Notes under the pieces: generated by a model
Databases searched by the model: none
What the model saw: only the letters and a program-made list of their open reading frames with translations
Told to the model about the DNA's origin: nothing
Translations under genes and position numbers: made by a program
Shown here: positions 28,256 to 38,127 of the stretch, in pieces
Numbering within the stretch: position 1 is the first letter of the stretch
How the letters are laid out: every line of letters begins with the position of its first letter
NCBI RefSeq assembly: GCF_017168195.1
Contig: NZ_JADNYL010000001.1
Location: 1-64,000, forward strand
Length of the DNA: 64,000 bases
Reading direction: 5' to 3'
DNA from: Thalassotalea sp. G2M2-11
Lineage (GTDB): Bacteria > Pseudomonadota > Gammaproteobacteria > Enterobacterales > Alteromonadaceae

Positions 28256-29647
28256 TTAGTAGAAAAATGCAACCCAGCCTATGATGGCCAGTGCAGAAAT
28301 GACAGGAAAAACCACCGTAATAACAAAGATGTCTTTATAAGCTTGTTTATGTGTCATGCCGGTAATTGTTAGAATAGCGACAACCGCGCCACAATGAGGT
28401 AAAGAGTCGAAGCCGCCACTGGCTATTGTCGCAATTCGATGTAATACATCTGCAGGGATCCCCAGTGCCAAGTATGACTCTGCCATGGTTTGTAAAAATA
28501 TTTGTAATCCGCCGGCAGAGGAACCCACAATTGAAGAGCTTAAACTCACCGAGACAAACATAGACAATAAAGGTGGTAAGTCTATTGTGAGTAGAAACTG
28601 CACAAAGTCAGCAAACCCTTGGGTTTGCGTCACTACGCCACCAAAACCAATCACAGCTGCGGTATTAATTAACGGTAAAATTGAATCTTGCGTTCCATCA
28701 CCTAATACTTTGACAGCTTGTACTCGAATAGATTTAAAAATTAGTAAGCCAACAATACAGCCAATGAACAACGAAATACTTGGCCATAAAATGATCTGTG
28801 TGGTGGCAAAGGTCATTAACTGACTGAAGGTATCATCACCATTAGTTAGTTCTGCACCGTAGATACCGGATAATATCCTCGGGGTAAGAATACAGAAGAT
28901 AACTACAAACAATGGTATAATCGCTAAACTCCAGTGGGGAAGGTTGACTGACTCACTAAGCGTTTCTTTGCTCGTGCTAGAGGCGTCATTTGCGACATTG
29001 ACTAACCCTTCATTATTAATCTGCGCAGCTTTACGCTGTGTTTCTAAGTACCAAATACCAGCACCAAACATAATAATGGTGGCAATAATACCGAGTAATG
29101 GGGCGGCAAATAAGTCGGTGCCTAGTGCGGAAGATGCGATTACATTTTGAATGGAGGGCGTGCCAGGTAAAGCGGTTAAGGTAAAAGTGCCACTGCCTAA
29201 GGTAATTGCACCAACTAAAAGTCTTTTGGGAATATTGGCTTGTTCAATTAATTTTAATCCGAGTGGGTAAATGGCAAATATCACCACAAAAACAACAACG
29301 CCACTATAAGTGAGTAAAGCACAGGCAATGGTTACTATCCATAATGTGCGTTGTGCACCTAGTTTGTCTGCTAAAGCGAACGCAATGCTGGTTGCTGCTT
29401 TACTTTCTCCCATCACACGACCAAACATAGCACCGCATGCAAAGAGAATAAAAAACTTGCCGGCAAAACTAAATGCACCTAATTTACCAAAGATAAAATA
29501 TTGATTTAGGCTGTCGGCTAATGAGATAGGGTTGGTTACAATCACTACTAGCGATGCTAATAATGCCGAGAATATAATGTTTCTTCCGCGTAATGCCAAT
29601 ACGATTAGTAGGAATAAGGCACCAAATAATCCTATATTTTCAATCAT
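28256..29647 (-). CDS. GntP family permease
   Basis: A 463-residue inner-membrane transporter with about 12 helices. It carries the GntP-type segments TLTALPGTPSIQNVI and GSSAGGLQIFLQTMAESYLALG, and SGGFDSLPHCGAVVAIL near the C terminus. GntP permeases carry gluconate, other aldonates or hydroxy-acids such as 3-hydroxybutyrate with protons. The PHCGAVV end resembles the hydroxy-acid/citrate-like branch. No metabolic gene accompanies it, so the substrate is undetermined. The gene is monocistronic. Confidence 0.9.
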   Translation of the reverse strand: MIENIGLFGALFLLIVLALRGRNIIFSALLASLVVIVTNPISLADSLNQYFIFGKLGAFSFAGKFFILFACGAMFGRVMGESKAATSIAFALADKLGAQRTLWIVTIACALLTYSGVVVFVVIFAIYPLGLKLIEQANIPKRLLVGAITLGSGTFTLTALPGTPSIQNVIASSALGTDLFAAPLLGIIATIIMFGAGIWYLETQRKAAQINNEGLVNVANDASSTSKETLSESVNLPHWSLAIIPLFVVIFCILTPRILSGIYGAELTNGDDTFSQLMTFATTQIILWPSISLFIGCIVGLLIFKSIRVQAVKVLGDGTQDSILPLINTAAVIGFGGVVTQTQGFADFVQFLLTIDLPPLLSMFVSVSLSSSIVGSSAGGLQIFLQTMAESYLALGIPADVLHRIATIASGGFDSLPHCGAVVAILTITGMTHKQAYKDIFVITVVFPVISALAIIGWVAFFY

Positions 29648-30224
29648 AAACTATCCTTTTATTCTTATTATTTATTTGGACGTTACTGGTTAGCTAGTAC
29701 ACTCTACCAACATTCAGTAGCGTTGAACATTTACTCTGTATCTTATGTTTTTAGTTGAAAACACATTGTCTAGAGACTCATTAAAAAGTCGCACAGGATA
29801 CATACGAATGCTTCGCGTATGTTGAATACACGAAAACCTATTCTTAGGCATTAACTTGACGCTGTCAATATTGTTTAAAGATCTGTGGTTCGTTCTTCAG
29901 TGAATCGGATGATGGTATTGAGTACAACCAATATGGTGTTCATGGTTGAAATTATTGGTTTGGGAAGAACTGTTAAGCAGTGAATATTAAATAAGCATTT
30001 GCTAATACGCGATAACTTGCTAATGTAATTTCTGTGTTTCAAGTTGTACTATGCCTGATCTTCAACATATAACAGTGATAATTCTTCTGTATTGAGGAGA
30101 AAACAAAAGACATAGCTAGTTTTCACATTTATTTATCGTATGACATATTTGTTTACTGTTTGATATTAACAAGCAGTTAACAAACTGATACATTTAGGCT
30201 ATGAGAATAATAAAAGGAATAAAT
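29648..30224. other. 577-base intergenic region with nested inverted repeats
   Basis: No gene with a ribosome site is visible. The region must hold the promoters of the divergent GntP and M16 genes. Two nested inverted repeats span 29892-29970: GTTCTTC / GAAGAAC outside and AACCAATA / TATTGGTT inside, which could fold into one long two-part stem. A smaller dyad, TTGAC-GCT-GTCAA, lies near 29856-29866. A structured RNA or a decayed gene are both possible. Confidence 0.3.
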
Positions 30225-32963
30225 ATGTTAAAAAAATGGTTTAAGCCTGCACAAATTGCTGTGGCAGCATCTATTTGTGTGACCACACTCTCACCTTCAG
30301 TGTTCGCTGAACAAGTAAAAGAAATCACTTCGGTAGAAGGGATCACAGAGTACCGTCTAGATAACGGCTTACAAGTGCTATTGTTTCCAGACAACACCAA
30401 AGAAACGGTGACGGTTAATGTCACTTATCATGTGGGATCAAAACATGAAAACTATGGTGAAACCGGCATGGCTCACTTATTAGAGCATTTAGTGTTTAAA
30501 GGTACACCTAAGCATAAAGATATTCCTGCCGAATTAAGCTCTCATGGTGCTCGCCCTAATGGCACTACTTGGACAGACAGAACTAACTACTTTGAAACTT
30601 TCGCTGCGACAGAAGAGAATATTGACTGGGCATTAAGCATGGAATCAGATCGCATGGTCAATTCGTTCATTGCGAAAAAGGATCTAGATAGCGAAATGAC
30701 CGTGGTCCGCAATGAATTTGAACGAGGTGAAAATAGCCCGTTCAGAATTACATTGCAACGTATGCTTGCTGCGGCGTTTGAATGGCATAACTATGGTAAA
30801 TCGACCATAGGTGCGCGTGCTGATTTGGAAAATGTACCAATTGATCGTCTGCAGGCGTTTTACCGTAAGTATTATCAGCCTGATAATGCAACGCTAACGG
30901 TTGCGGGTAAGTTTGACCCTAAAGTTATGCTGAAAAAAATTAAGGCGACATTTGGTAAAATTTCAAAACCTGAGCGTGAAATTGCCACACTTTATACCCA
31001 AGAACCTGCTCAAGATGGTGAACGTTCAGTAACGGTTCGTCGTGTTGGTGATGCGCAAATGATAGGTGCAATCTACCATGTACCTGCGGGTTCGCATCCT
31101 GATTTTGCTGCGATTGATGTATTAAATGAAGTATTATCAGCACAAGCAACGGGTCGATTACATAAAGCCTTAGTTGAGAAAAAACTGGCCAGTAATTCAT
31201 TTGGTTTTAACTTCCAGTGGGCTGAACCAGGTGTTGCCATCTTTATGGCTGAAGTGGATAAGCAATCCGATTTGGCTAAAACCGAAGCGGCGTTGTTAGC
31301 GACGCTAGAAGGGATTGCTGATCAGCCAATTACCGCCGAAGAAGTTGAAAAAGCAAAACGTACCTTATTAAAAAATACCAAGCTTGCCTTTAATTCTTCA
31401 GAACGCATCGCGTTAGAACTAAGCGAATGGTTAGGTATGGGTGACTGGCGCTTATTATTCTTAAATCGCGATCGCGTGGAAAAAGTCACTGTAGAGGATG
31501 TGAACCGTGTCGCGAATAGCTATATTACGCGTAATAACAGAACCTTAGGTAAGTTTATTCCTGCTGAAAAACCACAACGTGCGACAATTCCACAAGTGGA
31601 CAATGTTAAAGAGATGGTAAAAGACTATAAAGGTCGTAAGCAAGTCGCTCAAGGTGAAGCATTTGACCCATCGCATGACAATATTGATGCCCGTAGTGAA
31701 ATTAGCAAATTAGATACAGGCGTGAAGGTTGCGTTATTACCGAAGAAAACACGTGGTGAGTCAGTTGTGGTACGTGCGTCGCTACAGATGGGTGACTTAT
31801 TGTCGTTACAAGGTTTAAATGCGGTTGGTGATGCTACTGGTGCAATGTTAATGCGTGGTAGTGAAAACTACACTCGTGAACAACTAAAAGAAGCATTTGA
31901 TAAGTTAGAAGCACAAGTGAGCATTGGCGGTGGAAACACTGGTGCTTATGTAACCGTAAATACTACGCGTAAAAATTTAAATGAGACGTTAAAACTGGTT
32001 GCTGAAGTACTTCAAAAACCAGCGTTTGATGAGAAGGAATTCGATCTTTATAAAAGTGAAACGAAAGTTGCCATAGAGCAGCAACTACAAGATCCACAAC
32101 GTATTGCGTTTAGAGCATTTAGCAATCATCAACGTCCATACCCTAAAGGACATCCTTTGTATGTTGGGTCGTTTGAAGATGAGCTAGCAGCTCTTGCAGC
32201 GGTAACCTTAGATGATGTTAAGCGTTTCCATAAAGATTTTTATGGTGCAAACAGTATGCAAATTACTGTAGTAGGTGATTTTGACAAAGCGGCTACCACC
32301 AAAGTATTGGATGATATTACCGCCAATTGGCAAAGTGGTACTGCATATTCAAGAATTGAGGCGCCTTATAAAAAGTTATCGAATGATGCGATGACCTTTA
32401 ATACGCCTGATAAAGAAAATGCCACCTTTGTTGCGTCTTTAAGTATTCCTGTAGGTACGGATCATCCTGATGCCCCTGCACTGACAATCGGTAACTATAT
32501 GTTAGGTGGTGGTTTCTTAAATAGTCGTTTAGCGACCCGTTTACGTCAAAAAGATGGTTTAAGCTATGGCGCAGGCTCGTTCTTAAATATTAGTGATTTT
32601 GATCAACGAGCAGCCATGGGAGCTTATGCGATTTGTGCACCACAAAACTTGGCAAAAGTAGAAGTGGGCTTTAAAGAAGAGATCGCTCGTATGCTTAAAG
32701 ATGGTTTTACTGATGAAGAAGTCACAGCAGCAAAATCTGGTTTATTACAAGGTCGTAAAGTGAGTCGTTCGCAAGATAGAGAACTAGCGGGCAAACTTAA
32801 TAGCAACTTACGTTTAGACCGCACCATGCAGTTTGCTAAGCAATACGAAGAGCAAATCGCGCAATTAACCGCAGCAGATATTAACAAAGTTATGCGTAAA
32901 TACCTGACAGTGGAAGATTTTGCCATTATTAAAGCCGGTGATATGAGTAAAGTTGAAAAATAA
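30225..32963 (+). CDS. M16 family zinc metallopeptidase (pitrilysin type), periplasmic
   Basis: A 912-residue exported peptidase. Residues 1-28 form a signal peptide (MLKKWFKPAQIAVAASICVT... ending VFA). The inverted zinc motif HLLEH is at residues 84-88, within the first M16 repeat. The second half is the non-catalytic M16 repeat; it lacks a zinc motif, as usual. I chose the ATG at 30225 because AAAAGG lies at good spacing and the signal peptide starts there; an upstream ATG at 30201 is in frame. It probably degrades peptides in the periplasm. It is monocistronic with a strong terminator. Confidence 0.94.
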   Translation: MLKKWFKPAQIAVAASICVTTLSPSVFAEQVKEITSVEGITEYRLDNGLQVLLFPDNTKETVTVNVTYHVGSKHENYGETGMAHLLEHLVFKGTPKHKDIPAELSSHGARPNGTTWTDRTNYFETFAATEENIDWALSMESDRMVNSFIAKKDLDSEMTVVRNEFERGENSPFRITLQRMLAAAFEWHNYGKSTIGARADLENVPIDRLQAFYRKYYQPDNATLTVAGKFDPKVMLKKIKATFGKISKPEREIATLYTQEPAQDGERSVTVRRVGDAQMIGAIYHVPAGSHPDFAAIDVLNEVLSAQATGRLHKALVEKKLASNSFGFNFQWAEPGVAIFMAEVDKQSDLAKTEAALLATLEGIADQPITAEEVEKAKRTLLKNTKLAFNSSERIALELSEWLGMGDWRLLFLNRDRVEKVTVEDVNRVANSYITRNNRTLGKFIPAEKPQRATIPQVDNVKEMVKDYKGRKQVAQGEAFDPSHDNIDARSEISKLDTGVKVALLPKKTRGESVVVRASLQMGDLLSLQGLNAVGDATGAMLMRGSENYTREQLKEAFDKLEAQVSIGGGNTGAYVTVNTTRKNLNETLKLVAEVLQKPAFDEKEFDLYKSETKVAIEQQLQDPQRIAFRAFSNHQRPYPKGHPLYVGSFEDELAALAAVTLDDVKRFHKDFYGANSMQITVVGDFDKAATTKVLDDITANWQSGTAYSRIEAPYKKLSNDAMTFNTPDKENATFVASLSIPVGTDHPDAPALTIGNYMLGGGFLNSRLATRLRQKDGLSYGAGSFLNISDFDQRAAMGAYAICAPQNLAKVEVGFKEEIARMLKDGFTDEEVTAAKSGLLQGRKVSRSQDRELAGKLNSNLRLDRTMQFAKQYEEQIAQLTAADINKVMRKYLTVEDFAIIKAGDMSKVEK

Positions 32964-32984
32964 CTCGTTATTTTGATGTAAGAA

Positions 32985-33013
32985 AAGGGAAGCCTAGGCT
33001 TCCCTTTTTTTAT
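32985..33013. terminator. Bidirectional terminator after M16 gene
   Basis: A perfect 10-bp stem AAGGGAAGCC / GGCTTCCCTT with a TA centre is followed by a long T-run. It lies between the convergent M16 peptidase and XRE-membrane genes and can serve both strands. Confidence 0.92.
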
Positions 33014-33039
33014 GTGCAAATTAATGCTTTTAGATGGTA

Positions 33040-34020
33040 TTAATCATCTTCTTTATTAAGTAGTTCTAATAATCCAACTAGCGCTACAAAAAGCACTGCG
33101 CCTATCGGCCAAATGATCCATGTTACGCCCCATTGCATGGTCCATAAACTCCAGCCAAGAAAAATAGTGGTAAGTAATGGCCAATAAAAGGCTGCCAGCT
33201 TTTCTGCACGTTTGGTGCGTTTACTTTTTTCATTTTCTGTCGTGCTATCGTTAAGAATATTTTGGTATGCCTCGTATTTTGCCGAGGCTGGTGCCACCAA
33301 ATATATGCCGATTGCTATCAAAAGCATCAGGGCGATTAACATCATAAAAATAATCTCAGCGCTTGCAGAAAACATGGCGGCAAATATTAACGGTACCGAG
33401 CTGAAGATGAAGATGAAAATGCCCATTGATAATTGTCGATAATAGCTTGTTTGATATTTTTTGAGTTTATCTGTAAATACGCTGTGTACACCGTACGCCA
33501 ACTCAAACTTATTATTATCGATGGCGGCAGTGTCATTTTTATATTGATCGATTTTAATAAAAAAGCTGATACCGATACCGATCATTATTAAAAGGCTTAA
33601 CACACCAAGAGCCACCGCAACATTGTTGGTTAGGTTCAATCGACTTGATTCTGCCATTGCCAGCAGGAAAAAAAGCGGTACCACTGAGCATATGCACAAT
33701 ATGACTCCCTTGGTGATTAACGCTGATATATTCATCTTGCTGTCAAAATATTCCATCGCTTGTTCCAAGGTGATTTGAACGGTGTCAGCCGATTCGCTTT
33801 TGCTTTCGTGGGCAAAAGTTTCATTTTCATCTTTAAGAAGAAAGTCGGTTGAAACCTCGAAAATGTCCGCTAACATTATTATGCGATTTAAATCAGGTAT
33901 GCTATTCGTGCTTTCCCACTTGGAGACGGATTGCCGAGACACATTCATTTTTTCGGCTAAATCTTCTTGCGACCAACCCAGTTGTTTTCTTAATTTGACA
34001 ATCTTTTCTGCTAGTATCAT
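33040..34020 (-). CDS. XRE-type DNA-binding domain fused to a membrane domain
   Basis: A 326-residue protein. Residues 3-60 are an XRE helix-turn-helix ([27 protein letters not shown]), followed by a short acidic linker and about six membrane helices (e.g. [23 protein letters not shown] and [18 protein letters not shown]). The fold is that of a membrane-tethered regulator, a type common in Firmicutes and occasional here. It may sense membrane state or a lipophilic signal. It is a single gene; the divergent neighbour, 380 bases away, is the pullulanase gene, which has its own operators. Confidence 0.87.
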   Translation of the reverse strand: MILAEKIVKLRKQLGWSQEDLAEKMNVSRQSVSKWESTNSIPDLNRIIMLADIFEVSTDFLLKDENETFAHESKSESADTVQITLEQAMEYFDSKMNISALITKGVILCICSVVPLFFLLAMAESSRLNLTNNVAVALGVLSLLIMIGIGISFFIKIDQYKNDTAAIDNNKFELAYGVHSVFTDKLKKYQTSYYRQLSMGIFIFIFSSVPLIFAAMFSASAEIIFMMLIALMLLIAIGIYLVAPASAKYEAYQNILNDSTTENEKSKRTKRAEKLAAFYWPLLTTIFLGWSLWTMQWGVTWIIWPIGAVLFVALVGLLELLNKEDD

Positions 34021-34251
34021 AAAGTGATCCTTTCATATTATTTCAGCAGTCAGTTTAAAAAGTAGGATAGTTGCAGACCATCAAGTCAGGTTGTTAATTT
34101 GTCAACTGGGGGTTGCAATTACGCTATATGGTTAAATTTAGCGGCTTTTTTGGATGCGAGCAATGCTGTTGTCTGTTTTGGTTAGCTGATTGGGTTGCTG
34201 TATCTATATTGTTTATTCCTTGTTTGTTTCATTACTCATAGTTTTGTTGTG

Positions 34252-34295
34252 TGCATACGTATTCATTTTTTCTGAGGGGTTTGAATACGTATGCA
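34252..34295. promoter_or_regulatory. Two inverted TACGTA operators upstream of pullulanase gene
   Basis: The 14-mers TGCATACGTATTCA (34252-34265) and TGAATACGTATGCA (34282-34295) are exact reverse complements of each other, 16 bases apart and 106 bases upstream of the pullulanase start. Each is near-palindromic around TACGTA, as for LacI-family regulators of sugar use. The second copy equals the site at 13652-13665 near the sugar transporter. The remainder of 34021-34400 shows no gene. Confidence 0.75.
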
Positions 34296-34400
34296 CTTCG
34301 TTGTTGAAAGGCTTTGCTAAGTGCTAGCGTAGATTAATTAATGCGCAATTTCTGCAAAGTTAATAACAACAATAAAAGTACTAATGGGGAAAGAATAATA

Positions 34401-37400
34401 ATGACGACTCAGGACGAAACATACTTTAAGCGGCTATCTAAACCAGCTGTGACATTAATACCACTGATGTTTTCTACTCTTTTATATGCCGACCATACGG
34501 TTCAACCTACCGCTATCGCTTTAGTTGGTGACTTGCAAACAGAGCTGGGATGTAGTGGAGATTGGCAGCCAGAATGTTCAGCAACAGAGTTGATTCAACA
34601 GGGTGATTTATGGCAAGCCAGCTTTTTGGTGCCGGCAGGAAGTTGGCAATACAAAGTTGCGATAAATGATAGTTGGGACGAAAGTTATGGTGATAACGGC
34701 AATAACGTAACGTTAGAGTTAGCTGAAGCGACAGAGGTGACTTTTACTTATCAACAAGGCACTCATACCGTGAGTGATAATGCGCCTGTTGTGGTTATTC
34801 AACCTGATGTGGTCACATTGGTGGGCGATTTACAATCAGAGGTAGGTTGTCCAGCAGATTGGCAACCCGCGTGTCAACAAAGTCGCTTAGTGTTAGACGA
34901 TACCGACATGATTTGGCAAGGCAGTTTCGAGCTTCAAGCAGGTCATTGGTTATTTAAAACCGCGATCAACCAAAGCTGGGATGAAAATTATGGCGCAAAT
35001 GGTCAAGCCAATGGCAGCAATATAGAGTTAACCCTTGGTCAAACGTCACTAGTTAAGTTTTATTACGACCATGCAAGTCATTGGATCACCAATGATAAAA
35101 ATTCGGTCATTGCGACGATTGCCGGTAACTTTCAACAGCAGTTAGGTTGCCCGGGGAATTGGCAACCCGATTGTTTGCGCAGTTGGCTAAAAGATGTTGA
35201 TGGTGATGGTATTTATCATTTTACTACTACGGCCTTAACCGCTGGTTCATACGAAGCCAAAGTTGCTTACAATGAAAGTTGGCAGGAGAATTATGGTGAA
35301 AATGGCCAGCAAAATGGTGCCAATATCCGCTTTAACGTACTGACCGATAATGACCCCGTAGAGTTTAGTTATGATCCCTCAAGCCATTTGTTAACGATTG
35401 GTGGTAATCAGTTTGATGCAAATTTGTCTGAAGCCAAAGCGTACTGGCTATCTGAAGATACCATCGCATGGGACGTTGCTGATGTAAATGTTGTTGAACT
35501 CCATTACAGTGAACAAGCGCAATTGGGCTTGTCTTTGACTGAAGGGCTCACTGGTGGCGATAAAATCACCTTAACAGCTGACGGCGTTGTTGATGGCCAA
35601 CTTGCTGACAAATTTCGCCATTTAACGGGCTTGCCAACATTTAAGGTTCAGCCAGAAGATATCAGTAAAATTCCGGCCATATTGAAGTCGCAGTTCGCGG
35701 TATATGCAAAAACAGGTGAGAATGAACCAGCATTTGCCACAGGTATTCAGCCGCCGGGTGTGCTTGATGACTTATATACCTTCAGTGGTCAATTAGGGGT
35801 TATGTTTGATGAAGGTATTCCGACGATTCGACTTTGGGCGCCAACGGCCAAACAAGTTAAACTTCATTTATATGATTATGCTGACTTAGCATCAGAGCCT
35901 AGCATTTATTTGATGGATGAAAATACCGACTCAGGAACTTGGTCTGTTGTTGGCTCACCCGATTGGCATGGAAAATATTACAAATTTGAAGTGGAAGTGT
36001 ATACCCGTGCCACAGGAAAAATAGAGCATAATCTAGTAACTGACCCATATTCAGTGAGCCTGTCAATCAATAGTCAGTTTAGTCAGATCATTGATTTGAA
36101 TGCTAATGAATTAAAACCCGTTGCTTGGAATAACCTGCATAAGCCCGCGTTAAATGCTCCTGAAGATCAAGCTATTTATGAATTACATGTGCGAGATTTT
36201 AGTATCAATGATCCCGAAGTACCCGATGCTTACAAAGGCACATTTAAAGCATTTACCGTGAATGGCTTAGGGATGAAGCATTTGGCTAAGCTGGCAAGAA
36301 GTGGCTTAACCAGTGTGCATTTATTGCCAGCTTTTGATTGTGCGACCATTAATGAAGATACAAGTGAACAACTCACCGTTAGCGATTTGAGCCTGTATGG
36401 CCCTGATTCTCAACAGCAGCAACAAGCCATTGAAGCGATTCGCACTCAAGATGGCTTTAATTGGTGCTATGACCCATATCACTACACAGTTCCAGAAGGA
36501 AGCTACGCCACGCAGCCAAACAGTGCACTTAGGATCAAAGAATTTAGGCAGATGGTTGCAGCGTTAAATCGAGCAGGACTACGCGTGATAATGGACGTGG
36601 TTTATAACCATACGAGTGGTAGCCTGCAAGGTGAAAAATCGGTGTTAGATAAAATAGTGCCTGATTATTACCATCGCTTAAATAGTACTGGCGGTATTGA
36701 AATGAGTAGCTGCTGTGCCAATACGGCTAGCGAGCATAATATGATGGAAAAACTTATGCTTGATTCGTTAAAAACATGGGCAACAGCTTACAAGGTTGAT
36801 GGTTTCAGGTTTGACTTGATGGGCCATCATAGCAAGCAAAATATTCTCAAAGCCCAAACCATGTTGCAATCATTAACCGTTGAAAATGATGGTGTCGACG
36901 GTAAAGATATTTATTTGTACGGCGAAGGTTGGAATTTTGGCGAAGTGGTTAACAATACGCGTTTCGAGCAAGCATCTCAGTATAACATGGGGCAGAATAC
37001 TGGCGTAGGAGCATTTAATGATCATATCCGAGATGCTGTCAGAGGTGGTGGCCCATTTGATTCAGGTATAGATCATGTTGCCCGCCAAGGTTTTATCAAC
37101 GGTTTATATTATGATGCCAATGATGAAAGCAATGCTAGTTTGGATGACTTACTATGGATATCAGACAAAGTGAGAATGGCATTAGCGGGGACTTTATCAG
37201 ACTTTGTCTTTGAAAATTATCAAGGTCAGCTAATTAGTACCTCAAGCTTGGGAGGCTATGCAAGTGACCCTCAAGAATCCATTAACTATATTGCCGCTCA
37301 TGACAATGAAACCTTGTTTGATGCTAACCAATACAAACTCCCGGTATCAACCTCGGCAGCAGACAGGGCAAGAGTTCAAAACCTTGGTAATGCTATTGTA

Positions 37401-38021
37401 GCGCTAGCGCAAGGTGTGCCGTTTTTTCATGCAGGTCAGGAAATGATGCGCTCTAAGTCAATGGATCGTAATAGTTATGATGCGGGTGATTGGTTTAATG
37501 TGCTTGATTTTTCTTATCAGACAAATGGCTGGGGTCGTGGCTTACCGTTAAAGTCAGATAATGAACAAAACTGGCAGGTGATCACGCCGTTGTTAGCAAA
37601 CCCTGAATTAGCCATAACTAGTAACAATATTGTCTCAGTTACTAACAATATCCAAGCAATGTTGAAAATACGACAAAGTAGCCCGCTATATCGATTGCAA
37701 ACAGCGGAAGAAATCCGCAATAAGCTACATTTTCACAACACTGGTCGCGATCAAATTCCAGGATTAATTGTGATGAGCTTAACTGGCAGTGAACAGATAG
37801 AGCAAATGGTGTTGATAAATGTGACGACCCAAGCGCAACAATATACCATGGAGTCGTTAACAGGCTATTCATTTAACTTACATCCAGCGCTACAAGGTGC
37901 AAAAGATCCGATTGTTAAGCAATCAACGTTTGCGAAAAAAGAGGGTGAATTTACTGTGCCTGCAAGAACGGTTGCGGTATTTGTTAACCAGCGCGATATC
38001 AAGAATGCTCGCAAGTATTAA
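34401..38021 (+). CDS. Secreted pullulanase-type alpha-1,6-glucosidase with three N-terminal repeats
   Basis: A 1206-residue GH13 debranching enzyme that should cleave alpha-1,6 bonds in pullulan, amylopectin or glycogen. A signal peptide-like N terminus (KRLSKPAVTLIPLMFSTLLYA) has no lipobox Cys. Three similar ~95-residue modules follow (about residues 38-340), each with a GD/GNxQxxLGCxxDWQPxC start and a W-DE/EN-YG segment, resembling X25/starch-binding modules. Next come a CBM48-like domain (IRLWAPTAKQVKLHLYDY) and the catalytic barrel, with YNH, nucleophile Asp in VDGFRFDLMGHH, acid Glu in LYGEGWNFG and the AAHDNETLFD motif. I chose the ATG at 34401 (GGGGA upstream); an ATG at 34341 is in frame. 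Control by the TACGTA operators is inferred. Confidence 0.92.
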   Translation: MTTQDETYFKRLSKPAVTLIPLMFSTLLYADHTVQPTAIALVGDLQTELGCSGDWQPECSATELIQQGDLWQASFLVPAGSWQYKVAINDSWDESYGDNGNNVTLELAEATEVTFTYQQGTHTVSDNAPVVVIQPDVVTLVGDLQSEVGCPADWQPACQQSRLVLDDTDMIWQGSFELQAGHWLFKTAINQSWDENYGANGQANGSNIELTLGQTSLVKFYYDHASHWITNDKNSVIATIAGNFQQQLGCPGNWQPDCLRSWLKDVDGDGIYHFTTTALTAGSYEAKVAYNESWQENYGENGQQNGANIRFNVLTDNDPVEFSYDPSSHLLTIGGNQFDANLSEAKAYWLSEDTIAWDVADVNVVELHYSEQAQLGLSLTEGLTGGDKITLTADGVVDGQLADKFRHLTGLPTFKVQPEDISKIPAILKSQFAVYAKTGENEPAFATGIQPPGVLDDLYTFSGQLGVMFDEGIPTIRLWAPTAKQVKLHLYDYADLASEPSIYLMDENTDSGTWSVVGSPDWHGKYYKFEVEVYTRATGKIEHNLVTDPYSVSLSINSQFSQIIDLNANELKPVAWNNLHKPALNAPEDQAIYELHVRDFSINDPEVPDAYKGTFKAFTVNGLGMKHLAKLARSGLTSVHLLPAFDCATINEDTSEQLTVSDLSLYGPDSQQQQQAIEAIRTQDGFNWCYDPYHYTVPEGSYATQPNSALRIKEFRQMVAALNRAGLRVIMDVVYNHTSGSLQGEKSVLDKIVPDYYHRLNSTGGIEMSSCCANTASEHNMMEKLMLDSLKTWATAYKVDGFRFDLMGHHSKQNILKAQTMLQSLTVENDGVDGKDIYLYGEGWNFGEVVNNTRFEQASQYNMGQNTGVGAFNDHIRDAVRGGGPFDSGIDHVARQGFINGLYYDANDESNASLDDLLWISDKVRMALAGTLSDFVFENYQGQLISTSSLGGYASDPQESINYIAAHDNETLFDANQYKLPVSTSAADRARVQNLGNAIVALAQGVPFFHAGQEMMRSKSMDRNSYDAGDWFNVLDFSYQTNGWGRGLPLKSDNEQNWQVITPLLANPELAITSNNIVSVTNNIQAMLKIRQSSPLYRLQTAEEIRNKLHFHNTGRDQIPGLIVMSLTGSEQIEQMVLINVTTQAQQYTMESLTGYSFNLHPALQGAKDPIVKQSTFAKKEGEFTVPARTVAVFVNQRDIKNARKY

Positions 38022-38079
38022 AACTCGCTTTATGTTTTACAGTTGTTTTATGTAAATAGAAGAGCGAATTAAGAGTATT

Positions 38080-38107
38080 GGGCTGTAGAAATACAGCCCT
38101 TTTTTTT
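38080..38107 (+). terminator. Terminator of pullulanase gene
   Basis: A perfect 8-bp stem GGGCTGTA / TACAGCCC with a GAAA loop is followed by eight T residues. Confidence 0.93.
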
Positions 38108-38127
38108 AGCTGATTCACAGTTAAATA

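Noticed and set aside
29901-29974. Short frames in the intergenic region (for example one reading SESDDGIEYNQYGVHG before a stop).
   Set aside because: No ribosome site, fewer than 40 codons, and in-frame stops nearby. It may be a decayed gene but cannot be supported.
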